The notes under the pieces: generated by a model
What the model was told of the DNA's origin: nothing
The model's database searches: none
The model's input: only the letters and a program-made list of their open reading frames with translations
Source: Datnioides undecimradiatus
Taxonomy: Eukaryota; Chordata; Actinopteri; Lobotiformes; Datnioididae
DNA length: 64,000 bases
Assembly: GCA_008933995.1 (NCBI GenBank)
Contig: WARS01003734.1
Coordinates: forward strand, 139,501-203,500
Reading direction: 5' to 3'
In this document: piece by piece, positions 1 to 11,928 of the stretch
How the letters are laid out: every line of letters begins with the position of its first letter
Position numbering within the stretch: the first letter of the stretch is position 1
Position numbers and translations under genes: made by a program

Positions 1-423
1 TGTAACCATGAGGTCACCTGACTGAAACAACCAAAGACAAAATCATGACTTGTTGGCCAAGTTGATCTGGTTCACAGAAACCCAGTGAACCCTAACCCAC
101 GCCCCTCAGGACGTATAACAACAATGCTAACAGCTGCTAACAGCAGCTAAGCTAGCTCTGCAGGGGGCTGCTGCAGGAACCGGGACCCTAATACTTGTTT
201 GTTTCTTGGCTTCACGTTTGCATAGAAATTTAAAAAAGCTGAAGTATCCGTGACAGGGTTTCCTGTTTCTGAGGTTAAAGCTCCCTCAGTCCATCCTGAG
301 GAGAACTCAAACGTCTGGACCATATTTCATGTCAGTTCAGCTGCTGAGATGTTGGAGTCTGATGGACTGAGTGAAACCTCTGACAGTCTCTCTGTCCTGT
401 TGTCCTCTCCTGTCCCCCTTTAG
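1..423 (+). other. lat upstream region / first intron
   Basis: No coding sequence is recognisable. The stretch ends in a pyrimidine tract and AG acceptor immediately before position 424, so it contains at least part of a lat 5' intron. A short GCTAAC/GCTAGC-rich patch lies at 126-155. The promoter itself cannot be placed. Confidence 0.4.
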
Positions 424-430
424 ATGAAAC

Positions 431-3400
431 ATGGCTGTCACTTTGCTCATCGTGGTTATGTTGGCTGCCATCTTTGTCTCCACGGTCCTCCTGTCTGTCG
501 TCTGTCTGCACTGCAGGAACAAAGGCCCGCTGGGTGAGAAGATGTCGTCCTTCACACTGTGACAACACTTGGTTAACAGCTGCCACGGCTGCTCATAACG
601 CCCCGTCCTAATTATTACGTCCTGTGGTTCCAATGCGGCTCAGAGCTGTTGTCACAGGTCTGATGGTCAACACATCTGAATTATCTGATTTTACAATCAA
701 CTGAAACTGTTTTATCTGTTTCCTCCCACCAGTGTCCATCAGCCAGGGGAATGCGTTAGAGGAGTGAGTCTTTTCTTTTCTGCTCAAACACTTTTACAGA
801 ACAATAATTCAAGTTAATTCTGACAGTTTTAGATAAAATGGTGGCTGATGATGTTTTATTTTCTTTCCATCAGATCCACTGAGTTCAGAATCATCCACCC
901 ATGTAAGTCTGAAACACCTGACATCGACTGAGAGTTTCAAAGTTTGTGCAGTTAATAAGCTCAAAGTGAATTATGATTAATGAGTTTCAGTTCATGGCTC
1001 TGGTCTTTATCATGAAAAGACGGAAAACACAAAAGATGTCATCATGTTAACATGCTAAACCAGAGCATTGACTCGTGGGCGTTTCTTTTGTTGCATTGGT
1101 TTCAGGTTAATAAATGACTCAGAGAGTCAGATGTTCTCTAATAAATATATAAATATGTTTCCAACATATTACTTTATCAGCAAAATTGTGCATGAATTAA
1201 TAAAAAGTTTGCTGTAGTCAACTAAGCATTTTCCATCCGTCGTGTTTCCCTGTAGATCATCAAAGTCGGCAAGTCTTTTGCCAAAATTCACCACTTTTCT
1301 TCAACTTTGTGAGCTGTTGTATGATTTGAGGTTGTACATGTTAATTTTCCCAGTCAGGAACTAATTTTTCCACATGAGCGCAGGGCTGTATTTTATGATG
1401 GCGGAGACGACTCTACGCCGATGATGTTGTCATTTCCGTTAGTCTTGTTGAGGAAGATGATGAAGGTGATTTGTTCTCTCTGTCGGATTCCAGCCCAGTC
1501 CAACGATTTGAGCTCCATCCGCCCTTCCTCCAACCTGTCACCTTTGTGAGTTACTTTCTTATGAGATACCACACTCAGTTCACCTGCCAGGACCACACGA
1601 CCTTCATCAGCACCAAACAAGTCATCAATATTAAAAACTGCCTGAAATTCAGTTAAAAGTCATAATTATATCACAGGTGACATTAAACAAGCACTTTATT
1701 TGGTTCTCCTGGGAACCTTCAAAGCTTTAGAGAAGGTTTCTTACAGTTTTAAGAGCCTGGACTGAGGCGGCAGAGGACGGGCTCATCTCATATCAGTGTT
1801 TTTGTATGTACAGCCCAACTGATCATGGAACTCAACGGAGACCCCGATCCTTCACCACTGCAGAAACTGGTGAGATCCTCTTTTCTGTCATTGTCCTGTG
1901 TGTCTTTGTCTTTTGTTTACATGTGTTAACTAACAATCAGCGTCATATGAACATATGAAACCTTTAATTGGTTTACTGTGGTAACAACGTGGCTTTTCCT
2001 CTCCTGCAGCAAGTAATCCAAGTTATGAGAATCCAGCTGATGGTGAGATCACCTTTGTTGTTTCCTGTGATCATGTTGAAAGTGTCTGATGTTCTTCTGT
2101 AATCCACAAACGTGGAGACAAATATCAGCAAATGTAGAGGAAAACTGTTTATTCCCCTGGTTCCAAGCAGTTTCAGCTTGGGACTTGTGTGAAGTGACTT
2201 GGGACTTCATGGCCTAGAGTTAAGCCTTACTGGACTGAATCTGGGATTCTGACTCGTGATTCAAGATCGAAATTGTGGCCTTGACATGGACTCGTTAGCA
2301 TGAACCAGAAACTCATTGAGTCGGACTTGTTGACCTCAACTTGCTGCCTTTGACTTGATTGCCAAGACTTAAGACTTATATTAGACGCAACCTCAGAGTT
2401 CCTTAAATGACTTGTTAGAAACGACTTGTTAACCTCAGCCAGGGTCTTGATTGATCAAAATGGAAACTGTCGGCTGTGACCGGGGACGTGTGTCTCAACC
2501 AGAAACTTGCTGAGCCCGACTTCGGACCTGCTGGCTTTGACTTCAGACTTCATTACCAAAAGAATGGCTAAACTAATATCGGGACTTGTTGTAAATGACT
2601 TGTTGGCGTTGATTTGGACTTCCTTGTCTCAACCTGGGACTCAGTGCCACTGACTTGGGACCTGTTGGACTCTCTTATAATCCAAACAGAGCTTTTCAGG
2701 TCAGTTCGCTGAAGGAAAAGACAGACCAGACAGAAATGAGAAGTCTGCCTCTTTTAAGTTCCTGTCATTATGATGTCATTGTGATGTCACTGATGATGAT
2801 GACAAGTTGTTCTCTGCAGGACCTGATTACATAAACACTGAGAGCGATGTGGATGACCCCGGATACATGTAGGTTCTGTTTGGCTTCTTTACTTGCTACA
2901 GCAGGAAGACACGAGTCTCAGCTGATTGTCTCTTCTTCTGTGGTTTCTGCAGAATCGTGTTGCCCGAAGGTGAAGCTCCTCCGGCCAATCAGAGCAGAGC
3001 ATCGACGCCCAGTTCAGGTGCAGTTTGAAAAAAAAGATCCAAGCTGCAGCAGTTTGACGAGAGGTTTGACGATGAACACACAGGATCTGATCAGCTGTTT
3101 GTTTTCATCTGCAGATGTTCGTCATGATTATGAAAACATCCCAGAGAAAGGTGAGAAGTGTTGAATGTGTCTCAATCTGTGCCGTTTGATTAGATGTAAA
3201 CATAATTTAGTTGCTCAGGGCTCATAAAATGATAATTTTACCTGATTAGAACGTCAGAATATTGAATGAAGAAGCAGAGTCGGGGGCAGAACATGAAAGA
3301 GAATTAAGATCACAGCATTTATTCTCTGCTTTGATTTCTCTTAAACTCATTAATTACAAGCATTGTATTTATCAATTTGGCCAGAATTCAATCAATACTA

Positions 3401-3514
3401 ATCAAACCTGCCTCGTCAAACAGACACAGCTGCAACCAACAACAGCCCAACTCACCTCTCAGTGGAAGAAGGTGAGCAGGTTTTCATTACAACAGCAAAT
3501 AATATAACAACAAC

Positions 3515-3573
<59 letters not shown>

Positions 3574-4213
3574 TATATATAATAAAATGTTTCCTTGTGT
3601 TTTCAGAGGACAGAGAGTATCTGAATGTGGATCCACTGCAGTTTCAAAGTGAGTTTGATTTTCAGTTTTCCCATCACGTGATGTTGTTTCTTCTTCTGTG
3701 GTGTTTTACAAAGGAAGTCACACAGTGAAGGAAGTCACAGTACATTACATAACATTAATTCAATTCAATTCAATTCAGTTTTATTTATATAGCGCCAATT
3801 CACAACAAAAGTCATCTCAGGGCACTTTACAAACAGAGCAGGTCTAGACCACACTCATTACCATTAATTACACCCAACAGTTCCACCATGAGCAAGCACC
3901 TGGAGACAGAGGCATTAATTAGACGACACATCAGCTGACATACTGATCAGCGGATTACGTTAGAACCTCTGAGATCTTCCTGCTGTTTCAGAAACCAGTC
4001 AATCAATCAGTAGTAATTGGTGGGATAATCAATGAATAATCAATCTTCAGAGGACGATCATGTGATACGAGCTGAATTTCTTTAATCTGGTGTTTTTCAG
4101 GATCAACTCCAGAGTCTTCGGCCCAAAGCGACAGTGATGATGACGATGATGATGACGACGATGACGACGAGGCGAACTACGTCAACGTGCATGATGGGAC
4201 GCAGACTCACTGA
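431..4213 (+). CDS. lat: LAT, linker for activation of T cells (12 coding exons, 218 aa)
   Basis: Transmembrane adaptor that is phosphorylated by ZAP-70 after T-cell receptor triggering and recruits PLC-gamma1, Grb2 and Gads at the plasma membrane. Coding exons: 431-533, 733-763, 874-902, 1494-1545, 1814-1869, 2010-2042, 2820-2868, 2953-3017, 3115-3150, 3424-3471, 3607-3648, 4101-4213. All junctions are GT-AG and the phases close exactly on the TGA. A very short N terminus is followed by one membrane helix (about residues 3-24) and CLHC (25-28), the juxtamembrane palmitoylation CxxC of LAT. Tyrosine motifs follow: YEN (Y96), YIN (Y105), PGYIIVLPE (Y117, equivalent to the human PLC-gamma1 site NPGYLVVLP), YEN (Y145), YLNV (Y172) and YVNV (Y208). 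An 11-Asp run precedes the last one. The coding exon begins right after a splice acceptor, so 5' UTR exons lie upstream. An out-of-frame ATG sits 7 nt before the chosen start. LAX, PAG and NTAL lack the PGYxxVLP element, so identity is fairly secure. Confidence 0.88.
2160..2665 (+). repeat. Degenerate GACTTG-type tandem repeat in lat intron 7
   Basis: Imperfect copies of GGGACTTG, GACTTGTTG and TGACTTG recur many times over about 500 bp between the exons at 2010-2042 and 2820-2868. The copies are diverged, with no fixed period. It looks like an old expanded simple repeat rather than an exon; both strands are interrupted by stops. Confidence 0.55.
3508..3585. repeat. (CAA)n followed by (TA)n microsatellite
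   Basis: About six CAA units run directly into about 28 TA units, in the short lat intron just upstream of the exon at 3607-3648. The TA tract ends about 20 bp before that exon's acceptor. Confidence 0.95.
3758..3870 (+). mobile_element. Dispersed teleost retroposon tail (TTTATTTATATAGCGCC family)
   Basis: Begins with tandem CAATT/ATTCA units, then TTTATTTATATAGCGCCAA, a CTCAGGGCACTTTACA block and GAGCAGGTCTAGACCACACTC. The same module occurs at 26165-26262 and, cut short, at 28505-28556. I read it as the end of an old non-LTR or related element common in fish. The exact family cannot be named without a repeat library. It lies inside the last lat intron. Confidence 0.55.
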
Positions 4214-4267
4214 GCAAGCGGCCATCTTTAGTTTTCTTCCTCCACCTTTAACCCACGGCATTTAAGT

Positions 4268-4612
4268 AAAAGAGCTGAGCTCCTGAAGCTTCTGAAGCTC
4301 CTGAAGCTTCTGAAGCTCCTGAAGCTTCTGAAGCTGCTGAAGCTGCTGAAGCTGCTGAAGCTCCTGAAGCTGCTGAAGCTGCTGAAGCTGCTGAAGCTCC
4401 TGAAGCTTCTGAAGCTCCTGAAGCTCCTGAAGCTGCTGAAGCTGCTGAAGCTTCTGAAGCTCCTGAAGCTGCTGAAGCTGCTGAAGCTCCTGAAGCTCCT
4501 GAAGCTCCTGAAGCTTCTGAAGCTCCTGAAGCTGCTGAAGCTCCTGAAGCTCCTGAAGCTCCTGAAGCTCCTGAAGCTTCTGAAGCTTCTGAAGCTCCTG
4601 AAGCTGCTGAAG
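4268..4612. repeat. 9-bp satellite, GAAGCTNCT x about 38, in the lat 3' UTR
   Basis: An uninterrupted array of nonamers made from GAAGCTCCT, GAAGCTTCT and GAAGCTGCT in mixed order. Because 9 is divisible by 3, every frame stays open. On the + strand it would read as PEA/SEA/AEA tripeptides, but an in-frame TGA lies just before the array. On the - strand it would read as SFR/SFS repeats over 132 codons. No splice or start context supports translation of either. It begins about 55 bp after the lat stop codon. Confidence 0.9.
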
Positions 4613-5121
4613 GTCTCCACTTTCATCTCAGAAACTATTAGGTTTTTTTCTTAGAAATTAAAATGATTTTATTTTCAGCATTTCTGATTTATTTTCTCTG
4701 GACCTCGCTGAATCACAGCAGCAGTTTCGCCTGGTTTGACAATTGTTCATCAGTGTCAGTTTCACATTAACCACATTTTGACCCTTTGACCTTAAATCAG
4801 CCGATTTGAACCAGAGACGAATGAGACGCGATGACTCTTTTAATTTATGTTTGGATTAAAAAAATATGAACCAGTCACTTTAAATGTAGAAAAAAAACAA
4901 AAAACAAACAAACAGCCTTTTCCTGCTTTATCACATAAATCAATAAATCAAATACATCAATATTCAGTAAACTGCAGGAGTGGAAGTCAGCCTCTGACGG
5001 AAACTGAGAGTAAACGTTCAGTTTGACCATCGGACATGTCGACATGTTGCTTCAGTGTGAACGAAGACACGAACTCACCTGAGCTCGAACCTGAGAGACT
5101 GAACGAAGAGACACGATGAGC

Positions 5122-5262
5122 TTCACTCTGATTGGACACTTCAGTCTGATTGGATGCTTCAGTCTGATTGATGCTTCCCTCTGATTGGACGCTTCGATCT
5201 GATTGATGCTTCCCTCTGATTGAACACTTCAGTCTGATTGATGCTTCCCTCTGATTGGACAG
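5122..5262. repeat. About 22-bp minisatellite carrying repeated CTGATTGG (inverted CCAAT) boxes
   Basis: Roughly seven units of the form TCTGATTGGAxGCTTC(AG/CC). Most units contain CTGATTGG, that is CCAATCAG on the - strand, the classical NF-Y box; others have CTGATTGA. It lies in the lat 3' UTR near the convergent lat/atxn2l 3' ends. Confidence 0.75.
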
Positions 5263-5634
5263 GAGTTTAGCCTCCTTGGCCTCTGACGACTCGGGGAAAC
5301 ACTAAAACCAGCGTCCAGCATCATCTCACGGCTGAACAGATCCACCTGGATGAGTCGAGCTTCATGTCTTTGTTTCCGTTTCTCTTCGTGCTGATTATCA
5401 GTTAACCCTTTCCTTCCTGTGACTGCTGCAGTGTGTGTGTGTGTGTGTGCACGTTTGAGCTTTACTTTGATTTTACTGACAACTCCTGAGAATGTCTGAA
5501 TTCACAAATAGTAGTTTCTTATTTTACAGTGTATTTATGTGCTGTTACCATGGTTACCATTGTCTCTGGGTGTGTGGAATAGATTTGAATAAACTTTAAT
5601 GAAACTTTGAGCAGATTTCGTCGAGTTCAGCTTC

Positions 5635-6055
5635 TTTATTTTGCAGCTGTCGGCGGTGGAGGTCAGAAAAGAACAAAATGTGATTTAATTGTATAAAAAG
5701 CTGACTCGTCTGCTGAGGTGACGACAAACTGCAAAAAGTGTTTTTCAGTTTGTGAAAAACTTCTCGTCCTAATCGAGTCGGCGAGAGGAAATGATTAGAT
5801 GTTGAAGATAAAATATGAAACGTAGAAGCACAAACACGGCCGCCATGTTGCACTTCCTGTTTCCTGAAGCTGAGTTTCATTACATTCTGCATTTAGCATC
5901 TGTTTATATTTATGCTATTCAGAATATTGTCACCGTTTTATCCTCATTCTGTGAAGTCCAGCTGGTTTCAGTCTCTGTGCTAAGCTAACTGCGCCAGGCT
6001 AACCATGTCCACAGTGCAGCTCTCCAGGAGGAGACGTTAACGCTCACTCTCACCT

Positions 6056-6101
<46 letters not shown>

Positions 6102-6387
6102 AACAAAGACGCTGCTCAGAAATGTTTTATTTCCCTGTGGTTTTATTATGAATGGACTGGCGTCGTCAGTGAGAGGTCAAAGGTCAGACAGGGAGAGGAA
6201 ACTGTTTCCACCAGTCTTCAGTCCGGCTTCATGTGAAAACAGTTTGTATTTACATCTAAAATCCAGAGACGCTCCTGTCGGCTGCGTCCCCTGAGGGTAA
6301 AAAGGAGGAAGCGATGTCAGGCGGGAATGTTTCAGGCTGTTTGTGGGGTTTCGACGCTCAGCAGCGCTCCTCTTCCTCCGGCTGCGT
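5635..6387 (-). other. atxn2l 3' UTR (probable), poly(A) signal at 5640-5635
   Basis: The atxn2l stop is at about 6388 and the first good - strand AATAAA is read from 5640 to 5635. The interval has no convincing ORF. It includes a (GT)n tract at 6058-6099. Confidence 0.5.
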
Positions 6388-8239
6388 CAGTTTGCAGACG
6401 GGTGGAAGGACAGCTGCTGGGAGGGGTGAGCCTGAACCTGAACAGCTGGAAACAGCAACACAATTATAAAAATCAATTCTCAGTGTCGTCTTTCATCCAT
6501 GAAGCTGTGGAGCCGGTGCCTGTCACACACTGAGAACAACACTCTGAGTCTGTCACCGACAGAAACACTGTTAATGGATGAGCTCTGACGGCGTGTTCGT
6601 CAGAGCTCATCCATTAACAGTGTTCATTTACCTTGGGGGGGTCCGATGTAGAAGTGTGGTGGCGCCCCCTGCTGAGGGGTGGAGCCGCTGCCCTGCTGCG
6701 AGGGGACGTAGTGCAGCATGACGGGCGGCAGTCCGTGTCCCGCAGAGTGGTGAGGACCCGACACGCCTCCTGCGACGTGAGCCTGCGCGAGCTGCCCGAT
6801 GGAGGCGAAGCCGTGGGGCAGCGGCTGGTGGGTGGGGAGGCCGTAGCCCTGCATGGTGTAGGAGGCCTGCGGGGAGCTGTGGCCTGGCTGCAGGTTGGGG
6901 GGGGTCGGAGCAGACAAACCTCCAGAGTGGAACATGGACGGAGGCTGAGGACCGGACTGACTCGGCTGATGGGACAGTGAAAACATTACAAACGTGTAAA
7001 ACACAGAAGCGTGTACGTCTAAACTCATCAGTGCAGCTGTGAGGTACCTGAGCATGTCCTGGGCTGGGTGCCGTGTGCTGGGGTGGGGGCTGATTCCCGG
7101 TGGGGGTGCTGGAGGGCTGAGGGTGATGGATGGAGGCCGAGTGGTGAGAGAACGACTGAGCTGAAGGAGAAACAAAAAGGGAACGTCCAACGTTGAATAT
7201 CGAACAAAGGGAACAAACAATCGAAGTTTAACCTGATGGAAACAGCTCAAAGTGAACTCAGGAGGTCACATGACACACCTGAGCTTCCTGTTTACCTGTA
7301 TGTGTGACATTCTCCCTGCTGTAAACATCAGTAAACACAGTGATCCTCCTCACTTTGACTAAAACTAAAGGAGTTCAACACTTGGACCCTTGTTGTCTGT
7401 GAATCGGGTCTGTCTCTATGCAGACGACGCCACTTTAATCCGAACATGTGCAGCTTCCCTCTGCCTGAGGATCCTCCTGAACTGTCACCATGTTAAAACG
7501 AGCAGCACATGAAGAAGCTTTAACACGTGTAAACAAGTGAAAAACAGGTGATCAACTCGCCGTGAGTGAAGACGGCAACACGCCAACATGGCCGCCCTCA
7601 GCGGTGATGTTTGGGTGTGTGTGGCAGACTGAGCTCACAGTGAAGACTCTTACCGTACACGGCCTGCTGTGGCCCCGGCTGACCCTCAGCCTGGCCGGGG
7701 TACTGTGGGCCCGGAGGACCCATCGGCTGAGGAGGAGCCCCGGGTGTCAGCATCCTTGCGCCCCCCTGCAGCATTGGGTAAACTGCCTGGAAACAAAGAG
7801 ACCGGAGACCGGAGGGAGGTTTCACCAAACCACAGGCGCAGAAAACGAAAGTTTGAATTCAGTCGGTTAAAAACTAAATTAATGAAATATCTCATTATGT
7901 TTCAGAGTTGCTGCAGTGGTGATCGTTCAACGAGGCCCCGCCCACTCCCGCTGTCAATCATGATGCCACACCCCCTTTCACAGCATCAAATAACTGATTA
8001 AAACCAGGAACCATCTGCTGACATGGTACCTGTCCGTGGTAGTGCGGTGGCATGGCCTGGATCAGCTGACCGTACTGCAGGTAGGACTGGGGGTAAGGTG
8101 GGGCCACCAGCGGGGGGCCGGCTGCTGAGGCTGCAGCTGAGATCATGGGGGAGGCTGAGGAGGGGTGGTGCTCCGGACGCTGAGCCACCACGGGGCCTGA
8201 GACAGCACCACACACAGACGTTAGACACAAACAGACTTT

Positions 8240-8278
<39 letters not shown>

Positions 8279-8391
8279 CTTTAGCTCGGGGGTATTTGCC
8301 CTGGTTGACAGTGTACTGATACACCTGAGGGGCCTGAGGAGGAGACAGGAAGCTGTCACAGCTGTCTCACACACACACACACACACAGTCA

Positions 8392-8452
<61 letters not shown>

Positions 8453-8720
8453 ACAGATGATAATGTGTGTGTGTTTCACCGAACAGAGCGAGTCCTACCT
8501 GGATGGAGTGTCCCTGGATGTGTATGGGGGAGATGTAGGGCAGGTAGTGTCCAGGTGGGTTGTTGTAGATGGCCCCGCCCCCTCCTCCCCCTGCTCCTCC
8601 CCCACCTCCTCCTCCCGCCTGCCCCGGTGGAGGCAGAACCACAGAGGTGCCGGGAGGTGTCGGCCGTGTGGGGGTGGGGGTCAGTGCAGGTTTCTGTCCC
8701 ACAGAAGAAGATACAGTGTG

Positions 8721-8754
<34 letters not shown>

Positions 8755-10355
8755 CGTACTAACCATGTTTCCTTTAATGGGAAGAAATTCTTTAGCGTTT
8801 GGATTCAACGTCGAGTTCTTCACTTGTCTGCAGAGATGAAAGCACAGGAAGACGAAGTTTAAACCCAAACAACGACACAAACAATAAAAACACAAACAAC
8901 AACAAACAAACAGCAGCACAAACAACAACGACACAGAACATACAGGCCAGACACACTAATGCAGCTCTAATCATCACATTCATATGCGAGGAAAGTAATC
9001 TATTACTATAGTAATCTGTATTTTCCTCCTGTTGTGGTGTTTTCTTACGCAGTCGCAGCCTCTGACCGTTCGCCGCTCTCAGAAACAGACTCCTCGCCGC
9101 CAGGGGCTGACTGAGGTGTCGCAGGCTGCGGCCCCGAGGACCGAGGGCCGGTGGGAGCTGCAGGAGGTGCAGCCGCCTCCGTGCTCTGCTGCAGGTCTTG
9201 GCCAGAGGAGGTGAGGGAGGTCAGAGGTTTGGGTGGTGCTGTAGCGGTGGAGGAGGAGGGGGAGGAGTCGGCGGGGGAGGCGGAGCTCTGCTGAGGAGGA
9301 TCTGCAGAGGCTGAGGAGGAGCAGGAGGAGCTGGGCTGCAACTGAGAGACAAACAGGAAGAACTGAGACAGCTGCAACACGGGAGGAGGAGGAGAAGAAG
9401 AAGATAAAGGAGAAGAAGGAGGAGGAGCAGGAGGAGGAGAAGAAGAAGACAAAGGAGAAGAAGGAGGAGGAGCAGGAGGAGGAGAAGAAGAAGACGAAGG
9501 AGAAGAAGAAGAAGGAGCAGGAGGAGGAAACAGCTGCATCATGTCGTCTCTTACTCTGAACTCTTTGCCGAACTTGCGCAGCTCCTCCAGCTGTGACCTC
9601 TGCTGGACAGAAGGAGCTGAGACACAGACAGAAAACACCTGTGATCACATGACACGGCGCAGGAAACACACGGAGGACAGGAAGTAGTTTTACCTTTGCT
9701 GCTCTTGACTTCCTGCGGACTGGAGAGACTCTCAGCTCGCTCCTTTACTGCTGAGCCCAGGATTTCATTCACTGTGGAGGACAGACAGGCAGACAGAGAG
9801 ACAGACAGGCAGAGAGAGAGACAGGCAGAGAGACAGGCAGAAAGATAGAGAGACAGGCAGAAAGATAGAGAGACAGGCAGAAAGATAGAGAGACAGGCAG
9901 AGAGACAGGCAGACAGAGAGACAGACAGGCAGAGAGACAGGCAGAAAGATAGACGGACAGACAGAGAGACGGACAGACAGAGAGAGCGACGGACAGACAG
10001 AGAGACAGGCAGAAGAATATAACCAATAATTAACTGATAATTAAACATTAATTTATTTTAATTGTGCTGTTTAATGAACCAAATGTCTCACCATCAACAG
10101 GGAAGAGTGGGGTGGGGCCGGGGGGTTTGGTGGTGGTTGCCACGGTGACAGAGGAGGGGGAGGAGTCCAAGAAAGCAGGGGAGACCGAAGGGGGGTCCTG
10201 AGGGGGGACGTCTGGTTTTGCAGCACGAGAGACTGACGAGAGGACGGGGGGAGGGAGGGGGTGAGACAGACTGAGTGTGTGTGTGTGTGTGTGTGAGACT
10301 GTGTGTGTGTGTGTGTGTGACTGTGTGTGTGTGTGTGTGTGACTGTGTGTGTGTG

Positions 10356-10388
<33 letters not shown>

Positions 10389-11486
10389 CTGTGTGTGCGT
10401 GTGTGTGTGTACCTGCAGGTGAGGACTGGGAGCTCGAGGCTCGCAGGCTCCTGCTCTGCGGTCTCTGAGCCTTGGGCGAGGTCCTGGCTGGATGAACTGA
10501 GGCAGAGACATTAACATGAATATTAATCAAATGATGTCATCACGTCATCTTCCAGGAACAGGAAGTAGTTCTTCTGTACCTCCGTTAACGGGTGAGCGAG
10601 TGGTGTCGGCCAGCGCCTGTGGGTGGGACAGGGAGTGAGGGAGGACGTGATTGGTGCAGGGGGGGCTGCCTGCTGCTGGTGGGCTGCTCTGTGATTGGTG
10701 AGGAGAGTAGGCAGGTCTGACGGACAGCGGGCTGCTCCTGTCGGATGGCGGTTTCGGCGAGGACGAGCTGGGCGGCGGGTGTCTGGAGGCGGGTGGTGCA
10801 GCGGGTCGACCGGAGCCTCCGGTCCTCACGCTGCCACCAGACAGGCCGACCTCCCGCGCCCTCTGGGGGAGGGGGATGTACTTCCCTTCCCTGGGGGAGA
10901 AAGGAGGAGGTGAGGAGGCGCCGCGATGGCAGGAAGCCAGACAGGAAGCTGATTCGCCTCCAGGTTGTTTCTCAGGCTGCGGTCTGAGGCACTCACCTGG
11001 TGGAGGAAGAGACCCCGGGGCTAGACCTGTCCTCCCTCTCCCGGACCACCGAGCTGAACTTGTCCTCCTCGCTCCGCCCTTCGTCGTTCTCTAAAGAGAC
11101 CCGCCGCCGATACTGCAGGCCGCTCTCGATCTCGCTCGCCAACCGGGCTGCTCGCGCCTCCCGCTGGCGGTAAACCTCCGAGGTACTCCTCTCCAGGGGC
11201 ATGCTGGGAAACCAGAGGCAGCGTCAGGAACAATTCACTGCAAGGTGACGATATTAAACCGCCGGGGTCGACGGAGGACTGTGACCATAACACTCACGTG
11301 TACATGGAGAGGCTGGAGTCGTAGGTGGACTTGACGCCGTACGTCTCCTCGTTAAAGCGGAACATCTCGTTAGCATCCCAGCCGTTAGACTGAAAGACAA
11401 CACACACGACTGAGGCGGCGCTGTGCTGAGACGTCAGGTCACCTGATCTGGAGTTTAACTGATCAAACTCCACTCACTTTCCTCAA

Positions 11487-11517
<31 letters not shown>

Positions 11518-11645
11518 TTTCCTCACTGTGTCTGACTCCAGTTCGTAGTTTTCTCCGTTCTCATTTCCGTCCCATCTCTGCAGAACCTTCTCCCGGTGAT
11601 CCCCGTTCACCCGCGAGGTGATGGCACCGTCGGTGAACGTGTCTG

Positions 11646-11690
<45 letters not shown>

Positions 11691-11865
11691 GTCACAGTGA
11701 ATCTGGATGATCCTAAACACTCATTCAGCCACACACAGCAGCTCAGTCTGCCAGAGCGTTCTGATCGAGTGTGGATCAATAATCAGTTTTATTGATGTTT
11801 TAGTTTCTGTTTGACTGTGAGATGAGAACGTTTGTGAGCAGGACGCCAGGAGGACAGGGAGAAGA

Positions 11866-11928
<63 letters not shown>

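Larger units (their letters stand above)
4214..5615 (+). other. lat 3' UTR (probable), with AATAAA at 5588-5593
   Basis: After the lat stop there is no further coding exon. AATAAA hexamers occur at about 4948 and 5588. The second is followed by a T/G-rich stretch and is the better terminal signal. The interval holds the 9-bp array (4268-4612), an A/T-rich middle part and the CTGATTGG repeat cluster (5122-5262). Confidence 0.5.

Noticed and set aside
4228-4626. 132-codon - strand frame of SFR/SFS repeats
   Set aside because: It is only the translation of the 9-bp satellite, with no splice, start or homology support.
9079-9669. 196-codon alternative - strand frame rich in SFF/FFS
   Set aside because: Out of frame with atxn2l exon 12 and generated by the purine/pyrimidine repeat.
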